Part shown: positions 42,958-51,599 of the stretch, in pieces
How the letters are laid out: every line of letters begins with the position of its first letter
Numbering within the stretch: the first letter of the stretch is position 1
Assembly (NCBI RefSeq): GCF_020171625.1
Contig: NZ_JAIUZY010000004.1
Coordinates: 496,001-560,000, forward strand
DNA from: Salipiger bermudensis
GTDB taxonomy: Bacteria; Pseudomonadota; Alphaproteobacteria; Rhodobacterales; Rhodobacteraceae
Direction: 5' to 3'
Length of the DNA: 64,000 nucleotides
Notes under the pieces: generated by a model
Told to the model about the DNA's origin: nothing
Databases searched by the model: none
The model's input: the letters and a program-made list of their open reading frames with translations, nothing else
Translations under genes and position numbers: made by a program

Positions 42958-43899
42958 ATGGCTGAACGTATGCCGACCGAAGCAGGCCGTGATGCCGTCA
43001 TCACTCACGGCATCGTCACCGACAATCCGGAAGCCCTGCTCCGCGGCACCGGTTGGCAAGCGGTGTGGGCCGTCTTCCGCGAAGGCGGTTTGCGGCTCTG
43101 GAGCGATGATGCCTTCGGCCTGGCAGGCAACGTCGCCTTTCGTGTGCTCATGGCCATCTTCCCGTTCCTGATCTTCACCTCCTCGCTGACCGCCTTCATC
43201 GGCAATGAAGACATGGCCGACGATCTGGTCTCGTTCCTCATCGCCATCGTGCCGGAGGCGCTGATCGAGCCCATCGTCTCGGAAGTTCGCCAGGTGATGA
43301 CGGTCCAACGCGGTGGCGTCCTGTCGCTGGGTATCCTGCTGACCATCTGGTTCGCGGTCGGTGGCGTTGACGGCGTCCGGGTCGGCCTCAATCGCGCCTA
43401 CGGGGTCCGCGAGACCCGCCCGTGGTACATGCTGTATCCCCTGATGGCCCTGATGGTGGTGATCGCGAGCCTGGTGCTGGTGCTGGTCGGCTACCTGCTT
43501 GTCCTCGCCCCGCGTGCCGGTTCTTGGCTGCACATCCTGTTTCCCGAGTTCGATCCGTCCTCCGTGACGGTCAGCCTCGTGCGCTATCCGTCAGCGGCGC
43601 TCATCCTCATCGCGGCCCTGTTCCTCGCCCATGTGCTGCTTCCGGCACGCCGCACGCGCTTTTCCTCGATCTATCCCGGCGTACTCTTCACGGTTGTCTC
43701 GTGGAGCGCACTGACGGTCGCCTTCTCGTTCTACCTCGGGCACTTTGCGGCCTACGCCAGCTATTATGGCGGCCTCGCGGGGATCATTGCCGCGCTCTAC
43801 TTCATGTACCTGGCGGCCCTCGTTCTCATCTTTGGCGGAGAACTCAACCGGGCGATACGGATCCGCCGCCTGTCGCGCGCGATGCGCGGCCGAAAGTAG
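42958..43899 (+). CDS. YihY/BrkB-family inner-membrane protein
   Basis: 313 residues with about six hydrophobic segments. Family features: the DDAFGLAGNVAFRVLMAIFPFLIF N-terminal segment, GVDGVRVGLNRAYGVRETRPW, and FYLGHFAAYASYYGGLAGIIA then FGGELNRAI at the C-terminus. Its exact function in bacteria is not settled. The start ATG at 42958 is preceded only by a weak GAGAC; upstream in-frame starts would add unconserved residues. Confidence 0.85.
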   Translation: MAERMPTEAGRDAVITHGIVTDNPEALLRGTGWQAVWAVFREGGLRLWSDDAFGLAGNVAFRVLMAIFPFLIFTSSLTAFIGNEDMADDLVSFLIAIVPEALIEPIVSEVRQVMTVQRGGVLSLGILLTIWFAVGGVDGVRVGLNRAYGVRETRPWYMLYPLMALMVVIASLVLVLVGYLLVLAPRAGSWLHILFPEFDPSSVTVSLVRYPSAALILIAALFLAHVLLPARRTRFSSIYPGVLFTVVSWSALTVAFSFYLGHFAAYASYYGGLAGIIAALYFMYLAALVLIFGGELNRAIRIRRLSRAMRGRK

Positions 43900-44161
43900 G
43901 CTTCGCGACATCGCAATGCGCCGCCATCTCCCGCCCTGTCCGGACGTTCAAGGAACCGGAGATCGCTGCGCCGCCGCTTCCCTTTGCCCGCCGCTCGCGG
44001 CGACGTGCGGCAGCGTCTCGCGGCCCGAGGCCCGCACTGCGGAGGAACCGCGCGGTCGCCGCGCAGCAAGGGGCCGTCCGCCGGATACGGCTCATGGCGC
44101 CGGCGGCGAACCGGGGTCTACCTGTTTCTGCGCGGTCACAGAGGCCAGTCTTCCGAGCCTC

Positions 44162-44572
44162 TTATCGCGCAAGGATCTCCGACATCCGCTCCCGCGCTCG
44201 GGTCGGCAGCGCATCGGGCAGCGGCGCTGCCTTAGCCACCTCCCCCACGTCGACGATCATCACCATGCCCATCGCATAATGCGGCGAGCACTTGATGCCG
44301 TAGCGGCCCTCGACCTCGAAGACGACCAAGAGTTCCTCGTCGATCTTTCCGATGAAGCGCCCGGCTCCGTCGGGCAGCATCTCGGGGATCGACGCCGCGT
44401 TGTGGCCGCGCTGCGTGGGCAGGAAGCGGACCGTGTCGCCGGCGGCAATCTCGAGATAGGCGGGTTCGTAGACCATCGCACCGGTGTCCCCGCGGGTGAG
44501 CATGGCCACGTCGTGGATTTCGGCATGTCCGATGGTGGGCAGAAGGGCGAGCAAAGCAATCGACAAGCGCAT
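44162..44572 (-). CDS. Pseudoazurin (type I blue copper protein)
   Basis: 136 residues with a signal peptide ending at IGHAE. The copper site is complete: His in TQRGHNAAS, then Cys, His and Met in YGIKCSPHYAMGM. It is a periplasmic electron carrier, in the family a donor to copper nitrite or nitrous oxide reductases. It starts only 10 bases after btuD, so it is probably the last gene of the B12-riboswitch operon. No denitrification gene is visible. Confidence 0.92.
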   Translation of the reverse strand: MRLSIALLALLPTIGHAEIHDVAMLTRGDTGAMVYEPAYLEIAAGDTVRFLPTQRGHNAASIPEMLPDGAGRFIGKIDEELLVVFEVEGRYGIKCSPHYAMGMVMIVDVGEVAKAAPLPDALPTRARERMSEILAR

Positions 44573-44582
44573 GGGAAATCCT

Positions 44583-45344
44583 TCAAAGGGCATGAGAAAA
44601 GTGCAGGCGCGGCGCGCCGTCGGGCGCCGCATGGCGCGTCGCCGCGACGCCGAAGACCTCGGCCAGCAGCGTTTCGTTCAGAACCTCTGACGGGGCACCG
44701 GTGGCGAACAGTCGCCCGCCGCGGAGCACCCCGATCCGGTCGCAGGCCGTGGCCTGATTGAGATCATGCAGCGCGATGACGCGGGTGATCGGCAGGCGCC
44801 CGACGAGGTCCAGCAGCGAAAGCTGATGGCGGATGTCGAGATGGTTGGTCGGCTCGTCCAGAAGGAGCAGTTCGGGGGCCTGCGCGAGCGCCCGGGCGAT
44901 GTGGACGCGCTGCCGTTCGCCGCCCGAGAGGGTGTGCCAGAGGCGGGTGGCAAAGGCGGTCATCTCCACCGCTTTGAGCGCGTCCGACACCGCCGCATCG
45001 TCGATCTCGCTCCAGCCCCGCAGCGGCGAAAGATAAGGCGTTCGCCCAAGTTCGACCGCGTTGCGGACCGTCAGGCGGTCCGTCGTGTCGGCCTGCTGCT
45101 CGACGAAAGCGATGCGCCGCGCGCGTCGCCTCGCGGGCATCCGTTTGAGGTCCGCCCCGTCGGCCAGAACGCGCCCGGCGGAGGGCCGGCTCAGCCCGGC
45201 GAGACAGCGCATCAGGGTCGACTTGCCCGATCCGTTGGGACCGATCAGGCCGAACAGCTCCCCCGGTTCGATCCGGAAGGTCATGTCTTCGAGAAGCGGC
45301 GTGCGATGCACGCGCGCCGACAGGGCCTGCACCTCGATCTTCAT
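44583..45344 (-). CDS. btuD: Cobalamin/siderophore-type ABC transporter ATP-binding protein
   Basis: 253 residues. Walker A GPNGSGKST (about 35-43), signature LSGGERQRVHIARAL and Walker B LLLLDEPTNHLD are intact. It energises the BtuC-type permease. The family also covers iron-siderophore importers; the cobalamin riboswitch upstream of the operon supports B12. Its ATG overlaps the permease stop. Confidence 0.88.
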   Translation of the reverse strand: MKIEVQALSARVHRTPLLEDMTFRIEPGELFGLIGPNGSGKSTLMRCLAGLSRPSAGRVLADGADLKRMPARRRARRIAFVEQQADTTDRLTVRNAVELGRTPYLSPLRGWSEIDDAAVSDALKAVEMTAFATRLWHTLSGGERQRVHIARALAQAPELLLLDEPTNHLDIRHQLSLLDLVGRLPITRVIALHDLNQATACDRIGVLRGGRLFATGAPSEVLNETLLAEVFGVAATRHAAPDGAPRLHFSHAL

Positions 45345-46399
45345 CGCCGCGCCCCCCGCACGAGGATCAGCGCGAAGGCCGGCGCGCCGACGAGCGCGGT
45401 CACCACCCCGATCGGCAGCACCTGCCCCGGGACGATGACGCGGCTGATCACATCCGCCGCGACGAGGAACACGGCCCCCGCAAGCGCCGAGGCGGGCACC
45501 AGACGATCGTGGCGCGCGCCGACGAGGAAGCGCATGGCGTGGGGCACGACAAGGCCCACGAAGCCGATCGCCCCCACCTTCGAGACAAGCACGCCCACCA
45601 TGATCGCGGTCGCCGTGATGAGGCTCCCGCGCAGGGCCGGGACGTTGATCCCGAGGGAGGCCGCCCCGTCCGCCCCGAAGGAAAAGGCGTCGAGCCCGCG
45701 CCGGTGCCAGATGCACAGGCCCACCCCCGCAATGGAGACGAGGCTGCAGGAGGCGACATCCTCCCACCGAACGCCGGAGAGGTTGCCCATGAGCCAGAAC
45801 ATGATGCCGCGCGCCTGCTCGGCATTGGCCGAGCGCGCGATGACAAAGGCCGTCAACGCATTGAACATCTGCGACCCGGCGATGCCGGCGAGGATGATTG
45901 CCGCGGCGGCCTGCGTCGCGCGGCCGCCGCCTGCCCCTCCGCTCACCGCGTGGGCCAGCACGACGACGCAGCCGAAGGCGAGCAGCGCTCCGCCCAGCGC
46001 CCCGAGCGACATCGAGACCGCGCCGCCGCCCACGCCCGCCACCGTCACCAGAACCGCCCCGGTCGATGCCCCCGCGGACAGGCCCATGAGGTAGGGGTCG
46101 GCGAGCGGGTTGCGCAGCAGCGCCTGCAGCACGACGCCGGTCAGCGCCAGCCCGGCACCGCAGCAGGCAGCCACGATGGCCCGCGGCAGGCGATAGCTCC
46201 AGATGATCCCGGCATCGATCCTGTCGACGGGATAGCCGGCCTCCCAAAGCTGGTTGGCGAGGGTCTGCAGCACCGTGATGAACGGCAGGCGGGTCTCTCC
46301 GATCGCGGTGCCGGCCAGGATGGTCAGCGCCAGGACGACCGGGGCGAGCAGGAGGCCGCGCCGCGGTGCCGTGCGAAGCGGCGCGGCCACGACCGTCAT
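45341..46399 (-). CDS. btuC: Cobalamin-type ABC transporter permease (FecCD/BtuC family)
   Basis: 352 residues, about ten TM segments. Family blocks: YRLPRAIVAACCGAGLALTGVVLQ, NPLADPYLMGLSAGA, FWLMGNLSG and VGAIGFVGLVVPHAMR. It forms the inner-membrane channel. It overlaps both neighbours by 4 bases (ATGA), indicating tight coupling. Confidence 0.9.
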   Translation of the reverse strand: MTVVAAPLRTAPRRGLLLAPVVLALTILAGTAIGETRLPFITVLQTLANQLWEAGYPVDRIDAGIIWSYRLPRAIVAACCGAGLALTGVVLQALLRNPLADPYLMGLSAGASTGAVLVTVAGVGGGAVSMSLGALGGALLAFGCVVVLAHAVSGGAGGGRATQAAAAIILAGIAGSQMFNALTAFVIARSANAEQARGIMFWLMGNLSGVRWEDVASCSLVSIAGVGLCIWHRRGLDAFSFGADGAASLGINVPALRGSLITATAIMVGVLVSKVGAIGFVGLVVPHAMRFLVGARHDRLVPASALAGAVFLVAADVISRVIVPGQVLPIGVVTALVGAPAFALILVRGARR

Positions 46400-47406
46400 T
46401 CGAACGACATCTCCGACAGCGCGTCGGACAGGGTTTCCAGCCCGTAGATCGACCGCATGGTCGCGCTCATCGCATGGGCATCCATCTGCACGATCCGTCC
46501 TTCCTGCACAGCCGTCATCTGGCTTGCGACGGGGTCGTTGCGCAGGAACTCCAGCTTCTGCTCGACATCGTCGGCCGGGAAGCGGCGACGGTCCATATAG
46601 GCGATGACGATGACGTCCGGATCCGCGCGGGCGATGCTCTCCCACCCGACCGTCGGCCATTCCTCGTCGGACTTGATGACGTTGTCGATGCCGAGCGCGT
46701 CCATCATGTAGCCCGGCGCGCCGAGCTGCCCCGCCACGTAGGGGTCGATCTCGACATCGGCGGACGAGAACCAGAACACCGCCGACAGGTCGTCCGGCAG
46801 GTCGACATCTTCGGCGCGGGCGATCGCGTCGGCCTCGATGGCCTTCAGGTCTGCGACCAGCGTCTCGCCCGCCTCCGCCACGTCGAAGATCTGGGACAAT
46901 TCGCGAATGCCCTTGTAGACCGACGCGGTTTCGAACGCGCCGGTGCGGGTGCCGTCGCCGCCGGTGGAGTTGTCCTTGGTGTCGCAATCGGCCGGCATGA
47001 TGTAGGTCGGGATGCCGATGTCGTGGAACATCTCGCGCGTGCCCACGATCCCGCTTTCGCCCACGTGCCATTCGTATTGCACGGCGACGAGGCCGGGTTT
47101 CTTCGCCACCACGCTTTCGAAGCTGGGATCGTTGTCGGCCAGCCGTTCGATGCCCGCGTTCACCTCGGCATATTCCGGCAGCACCGGGTTGAACCAGACC
47201 GCGGTGCCCGAGACCTTCGGCGCTAGGCCGAGGGAATAGAGCGTCTCGGTCGCCGATTGTCCGATGGTCACCGCACTGCCCGGCGCGGCGTCGAAAGACA
47301 GCTCGACGCCGCAATTCGTCAATGTCAGGGGGTAGTCCGTCTGCTGCGCGTGTAGGGCACCTGCCGCAGCCACCACTAGCGTAGCCGTCATCAAGGTCTG
47401 TCTCAT
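46396..47406 (-). CDS. btuF: Periplasmic cobalamin-binding protein of ABC importer (BtuF-like)
   Basis: 336 residues. Signal peptide with cleavage near GALHAQ, then a class III two-lobe binding protein: IGQSATETLYSLGL in lobe 1 and DPDVIVIAYMDRR plus VQEGRIVQMDAHAM in lobe 2. First structural gene after the riboswitch, so B12 or a corrinoid is the probable ligand. The start at 47406 has GGGACGG just upstream, and part of it can pair with upstream GTCC. Confidence 0.87.
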   Translation of the reverse strand: MRQTLMTATLVVAAAGALHAQQTDYPLTLTNCGVELSFDAAPGSAVTIGQSATETLYSLGLAPKVSGTAVWFNPVLPEYAEVNAGIERLADNDPSFESVVAKKPGLVAVQYEWHVGESGIVGTREMFHDIGIPTYIMPADCDTKDNSTGGDGTRTGAFETASVYKGIRELSQIFDVAEAGETLVADLKAIEADAIARAEDVDLPDDLSAVFWFSSADVEIDPYVAGQLGAPGYMMDALGIDNVIKSDEEWPTVGWESIARADPDVIVIAYMDRRRFPADDVEQKLEFLRNDPVASQMTAVQEGRIVQMDAHAMSATMRSIYGLETLSDALSEMSFE

Positions 47407-47522
47407 CCGATCCGTCCCGTCAGATAGGACCGTCTGGGGCAAGACGCGAAACGGAGTGCGGCCGGGCCGGCCACGTCGAGTTTCCCGCCCCGGCACACCC
47501 CGTCCGGTCATGGTTTATGCTC

Positions 47523-47692
47523 GTCGGCAGGTCTCCTGACTGGCGGGTCGCGGCACCTCTCGCCTTCCCGGGACGATCCCAGTGGCATATCGAGAGGCGC
47601 TCACCGCCTACAGTTGCGGGGGCAGTTCCGTTTCCCGGCCAAGACCGGAACGGATTCCCTTTTCATTCCCGAAGGAAACCGACACCGAGACC
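47523..47692 (-). ncRNA. Cobalamin (AdoCbl) riboswitch
   Basis: On the minus strand the conserved landmarks occur in order. GGGAATGAAAAGGGAA is near 47665 and the CCCCCGCAACTGTA core at about 47608-47621. GCCACTGG is at about 47579-47586, and the B12 box AGTCAGGAGACCTGCC at 47526-47541. It represses downstream B12 uptake genes when cobalamin is bound. A small GTCC/GGAC hairpin at about 47413-47431, next to the btuF ribosome binding site, is a plausible translational expression platform. Boundaries are approximate. Confidence 0.93.
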
Positions 47693-47870
47693 AGTGGCAG
47701 GTTTTTCCGAAGCTGGCAATCAGCAGTCGCGCGTCATCTTGTCAGACCGGGCGCGAGACCGGCGGGCCCTCAGTGCCGGAAGATGACGGGTGCAGCGAGG
47801 GCGATGACAGACGCCCCCGCGCCCGGGACGCGTGCCCTCGATCTCGCCAGGCGCCTGGTCCGGTTGGCGC

Positions 47871-48776
47871 TCAGCCCGCAGGATGATCCAGGCACAGCTC
47901 GATGAAGGCCCGCAGAGGCCGCGGCGCGTGGCGGTTCGGATAGTACAGGCGAGGCCCGGTGCGGGCGGGCCAGTGTTCGGGCAGGATCGGCACGAGATCG
48001 CCGCGCGTGAAATCCGCCTCCAGCCAATTGCGGAACGTCGCGATGATGCCGATGCCGGCGCGCGCGAACCCGAGGCCCGTGTTGATCGCGTTGACGCCGA
48101 GGACAAGCCGCGGGATCGGTTCGACCGCGATCGTTCCGCCATCCTCGACCAACTGCCACGGCAGGAGCCGGCCGTCCGGCAGGCGGTAGCGGATCGCCTG
48201 ATGTTCGATCAGATCGTGCGGTGCCGTCGGCGTGCCGTGCGCGTCGAGGTACGCCGGCGCGGCGGCAAGGGCAATCTGCTGCATCCGCGGGCCAACCGGC
48301 ACCGAGATCATGTCCTGCGCGAGAATGTCCTCGTAGCGGATGCCGGCGTCGCAACCGGCGGCCACAATGTCGACGATGCCGTTCTCGACAACGATTTCCA
48401 CCTCCACGTCGGGATGGCGCGCATGAAACGCGGCGAGCAGCGGAGGCAGCATGTCGGGCATGACCGCCCCCGGCACGTTGAGCTTGAGCCGGCCGGTCAC
48501 GCGGTCCGCGCCCTCCGCCGCCTCGGCGCGGGCGGCATCGAGCCCTTCCAGCAGGGGACCGATCCGTTCGGCCAGCGTGCGCCCGGCATCGGTGGTCGAA
48601 ACGCTGCGCGTCGTGCGCCGCAACAGAGGCACGCCCAACTCGGCCTCCATCCGCGCGACCGTGGTGCTGACCTTCGAGGGCGCGAGGCCGAGCCGCCGCG
48701 ACGCGGCGCGGAAGCCCCCCTCGCGGACGACGGTGTGAAAGATCGCGAGGTCGTCGAAGGAATCTCTGTTCTTCAT
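47871..48776 (-). CDS. LysR-family transcriptional regulator
   Basis: 301 residues. N-terminal winged HTH (FHTVVREGGFRAASRRLGLAPSKVSTTVARMEAELG), then a periplasmic-binding-like effector domain from about 90. The N-terminal shape is of the CrgA/DmlR-type group. It is divergent from an NmrA-type quinone reductase-like gene, the usual LysR target arrangement. The ATG at 48776 lacks a good ribosome binding site; a GTG 12 codons upstream is an alternative. Confidence 0.88.
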   Translation of the reverse strand: MKNRDSFDDLAIFHTVVREGGFRAASRRLGLAPSKVSTTVARMEAELGVPLLRRTTRSVSTTDAGRTLAERIGPLLEGLDAARAEAAEGADRVTGRLKLNVPGAVMPDMLPPLLAAFHARHPDVEVEIVVENGIVDIVAAGCDAGIRYEDILAQDMISVPVGPRMQQIALAAAPAYLDAHGTPTAPHDLIEHQAIRYRLPDGRLLPWQLVEDGGTIAVEPIPRLVLGVNAINTGLGFARAGIGIIATFRNWLEADFTRGDLVPILPEHWPARTGPRLYYPNRHAPRPLRAFIELCLDHPAG

Positions 48777-48890
48777 GGAGAACACCGTATTCGAAAACCG
48801 GCGCGTAGTCACCGTTACCCGGAACAGCTAGATCCCTGTCGTGGGGGCACCGACGTGGTCGGGTCCGCCCGCTGCTGAAGGGAGACCGCT

Positions 48891-49754
48891 ATGCTCATCG
48901 TCACGGGAGCGACCGGACAGCTTGGCCGGAGGGTCGTGGATCATCTGAGGGCGTTTGTGCCCGCGGATCGGATCGGGGTCAGCACCCGCGACCCGAGCCG
49001 GGCCGCCGATCTCCCTGAGGCGGGCATCCGCGTGCGGCGCGGCGACTACGACGACCCTGCCAGCCTGCGCCATGCGTGGGAGGGCGCGGAACGGATCTTG
49101 CTCGTGTCCTCGAACGCCGCAGCCCGCGGGGGCGATCCGATCGCGCAGCACCGCGTGGCGATCGACATGGCGCGCGAGGTTGGCGTCGGGCGCCTGCTCT
49201 ATACGAGCCAGATCTCGGCGTCTCCGGAGTCGCAGTTCCCGCCCGGACGCGATCATGCGGCCACCGAGTCCATGCTGGCCGGGTCCGGCCTCGCCTGGAC
49301 CGCGCTGCGCCACGGGTTCTACGCGGCAAGCGCTCTTGAAATGAACGCCCACGGCTTTGCGCGGGGGGCGCTCGTCGGCCCCGAAGACGGCAAGGTCGCC
49401 TGGGTCACGCATGACGACCTCGCCGAGGCCGATGCCCGGCTGCTCGCCGGGAAAGAGACGATCAACGGTGCCACGCCCCCGCTCACCGGGGCCGAAGCTC
49501 TCGACCTTGCGGCGCTCGCCCGCCTCGCCTCGGAGGTGACGGGCCGCGACATCACGCGGGAGGTGGTGTCGGAAGAGGAGATCGCGCGTCGCGCGCGGCA
49601 GACCGGCGCCCCTGAGGGCGCGATCGCCGTGATGACGGGCTATTTCCGGGCCGCAAGAGCGGGCGAGTTCAACCGCCCGGACCCGACCCTCGCCCGCCTT
49701 CTCGGGCGCGCCACGGTTCCGATGCGGGCCGTACTGGCCCGTGCATCGCTCTGA
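48891..49754 (+). CDS. NmrA-family NAD(P)H-binding oxidoreductase (QorB-like)
   Basis: 287 residues, atypical SDR. IVTGATGQLGRRVVDHL binds NAD(P)H; LLYTSQISASP, ALRHGFYAAS and GGR-less mid-region match the quinone oxidoreductase 2 group. It probably reduces quinones or senses redox state. Strong AAGGGAG ribosome binding site. Likely controlled by the divergent LysR gene. Confidence 0.85.
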   Translation: MLIVTGATGQLGRRVVDHLRAFVPADRIGVSTRDPSRAADLPEAGIRVRRGDYDDPASLRHAWEGAERILLVSSNAAARGGDPIAQHRVAIDMAREVGVGRLLYTSQISASPESQFPPGRDHAATESMLAGSGLAWTALRHGFYAASALEMNAHGFARGALVGPEDGKVAWVTHDDLAEADARLLAGKETINGATPPLTGAEALDLAALARLASEVTGRDITREVVSEEEIARRARQTGAPEGAIAVMTGYFRAARAGEFNRPDPTLARLLGRATVPMRAVLARASL

Positions 49755-49904
49755 GGTGGGCATGGGACGACGCCTGTTACGCTGGTGCGGGCGGGATCGA
49801 CACCCCCATCGGACCGGCCGTCGCGTCCGCCGACCCCCGAGGCCCTTAGAGCAATCATCCAGCGCCTACAGACCACTGACCTCACCAAACCGGGAACCAA
49901 GATC

Positions 49905-50324
49905 ATGACACAGACCATCGCCCTTACCGGCCTTCACCATGTCGGCGCCACCGTGCGCGACCTCGATGCGAGCATCGCTTGGTATCGGAATACGCTGGGT
50001 TTCGAGCTGCTTTCCACATACGGCTGGCCCGGCGTGCGCGCGGCGTTCATCGGCCGCGGCGACATCCGGATCGAACTCTTCCAGAATGAGGCGGCAACGC
50101 CGATGAGCGAGGACCGCCGCCGGCCCGACACCAACCTCAAGATCGGCGGGATCGGCCATCTGGCGCTCGCGGTGGCCGATCTCGAGGCAGCGGTTGCCGA
50201 GCTTCGGAGACGGAAGGTGGAGATCGTCGCCCCGCCCCGCGACGTTCCCGACGGCAGCGAGTCGCGCTTTGCCTTCATCCACGACAACGAAGGAATGCTC
50301 GTGGAGCTGTTCCAGCCGGGATGA
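49905..50324 (+). CDS. VOC-family (glyoxalase/bleomycin resistance-like) protein
   Basis: 139 residues with two beta-alpha-beta-beta-beta modules: GLHHVGATVRDLDASIAWYRNTLGF and GIGHLALAVADLEAAVAEL, ending FIHDNEGMLVELFQP. Metal ligands are plausible at His (LHHVG), Glu (IELFQ), His (GHLAL) and Glu (VELFQ). Lactoylglutathione lyase-like or another VOC activity; substrate unknown. The start has only a weak GGGAA. Confidence 0.85.
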   Translation: MTQTIALTGLHHVGATVRDLDASIAWYRNTLGFELLSTYGWPGVRAAFIGRGDIRIELFQNEAATPMSEDRRRPDTNLKIGGIGHLALAVADLEAAVAELRRRKVEIVAPPRDVPDGSESRFAFIHDNEGMLVELFQPG

Positions 50325-50343
50325 GCCGGTAGCGGCGCGACGA

Positions 50344-50590
50344 CGCCCCGGAACAGGCTGAGGTGCCCGTCAGGGTCCGGTCATCCTGCGATCCCGACCG
50401 CAGAACCGACACGCGCCCCTGCTGTGAACTTGGCGAAAGCACATTTGCCCGGGAGCGCCACACCACCGCCCCCGGAACAGGCTGAGGTGCCCGTCAGAGA
50501 CCAGTCACCCTGCGATCCTCTCCGCCGAGCCGACAGGCGCCCCTGCCGTGAACCTTGCCAGAGCATCTTCGCCGGGGGCGCAGGCGGTCT
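50344..50590. repeat. 125-bp imperfect tandem duplication covering the 3-prime end of the sulfotransferase gene
   Basis: The block beginning GGAACAGGCTGAGGTGCCCGT occurs at 50349 and again at 50474, an offset of 125 bases. Homology continues through CCTGCGATC, GCGCCCCTGC and GTGAAC, with scattered differences. The right copy contains the last ~25 codons of the sulfotransferase; the left copy is a decayed duplicate of them and of the downstream sequence. Confidence 0.8.
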
Positions 50591-51599
50591 CGAGCACGTC
50601 GCGCTCGGCCGGGCTCAGGGCCTGCAGCCGCGAGGGCCGCGGGCGGGGCAGAGTGGCGGTTGTCCGGAGCCACTCGGAGGGGGCCGTCCCCGCGAGATAC
50701 GTGCCGAGACGACGGATTTCCTCCTTTGGTGACTGGCACAAGTTCTCGTAGGAGAGCACGAGCGGCGTTTGCCCCGCGAGCGCTGCCACCCCCCGGCACG
50801 TCAGGTCCGACCAGAAGGCGCCGCACTCTTCCAGCGAAGGGCGCCGCTTCACGATATGCCCAAGCCCCCCGACCCCGCCGAGCGTCGCGATGAGAGGCCA
50901 GATCGCGCCGCGTCCGTAGTGGTGCCGCGGCGACAGCAGGTCGAGGCCGGTCCAGGACAGCCGGCGCCACATCCAGATCGCCAGACGCGTCGCGGGATAG
51001 TCCCGCATCGACAGGACGGTGTCCGGGCCGCTCCGCGTGAGCAGGACCGGACGGGCCTCCGGGAACACCTCGAGCAGCGTGCCCGCCGCGACGAGGGATC
51101 CGCCGGAGCGCTCGACCCAGACCTGCCGCCCTCCCCGCTCGCGCGCCAACACCGCGAAGAGCGCGCGATACTGCGCGGCCAGCGCGCGCTTCGGCCATGT
51201 AGGCACCTCCTGCGACAGCGTCCGGAACAGCGCGTCCGGATCGTCACTGAGATGGGGCAGCGTGATGGCAAGGATCGGCGGGCAGAGCCATGGGTCGTGC
51301 TCCGGGTCCTCGGTCTGGCCGTAGAGGAATTCCCGCGGCGCCGTGTCGGGATTGCCGATCTTCGAAAGCGCCCGCGACGGGCGCGACAGGTGGCGCCAGA
51401 GTTGCGCGCCCGACAGGACATCGGGTCGGAACGCATGTGGCCCAACGGTCGAGAACAACTCGGACACCGAGAGGATATCGGGGTGGCGATTGAGGATCTC
51501 GGACACAAGGGTCGACCCGCAGCGGGCAGACCCCAGGATCAGACCGCCGCCGAGCTGGCCGCGGCACGTGTCCGGATCTTGTTGTTTCGGGGCCGTCAT
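50505..51599 (-). CDS. Sulfotransferase family protein
   Basis: 364 residues. The 5-prime-phosphosulfate-binding loop is GGLILGSARCGSTLVSEIL (about 18-36), followed by SVSELFS typical of Stf0/LPS-type sulfotransferases. A second PAPS contact region is VLLTRSGPDTVLSMRDY. It would transfer sulfate from PAPS to a hydroxyl or amine acceptor. It is translationally coupled to the upstream tetR (ATGA) and divergent from the ketosynthase cluster, so it may modify that product. Confidence 0.82.
   Translation of the reverse strand: MTAPKQQDPDTCRGQLGGGLILGSARCGSTLVSEILNRHPDILSVSELFSTVGPHAFRPDVLSGAQLWRHLSRPSRALSKIGNPDTAPREFLYGQTEDPEHDPWLCPPILAITLPHLSDDPDALFRTLSQEVPTWPKRALAAQYRALFAVLARERGGRQVWVERSGGSLVAAGTLLEVFPEARPVLLTRSGPDTVLSMRDYPATRLAIWMWRRLSWTGLDLLSPRHHYGRGAIWPLIATLGGVGGLGHIVKRRPSLEECGAFWSDLTCRGVAALAGQTPLVLSYENLCQSPKEEIRRLGTYLAGTAPSEWLRTTATLPRPRPSRLQALSPAERDVLETACAPGEDALARFTAGAPVGSAERIAG

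Noticed and set aside
43900-44161. Possible degraded coding remnant after the YihY gene
   Set aside because: Some frames look protein-like but none has a start, ribosome binding site or recognisable family; no claim is justified.
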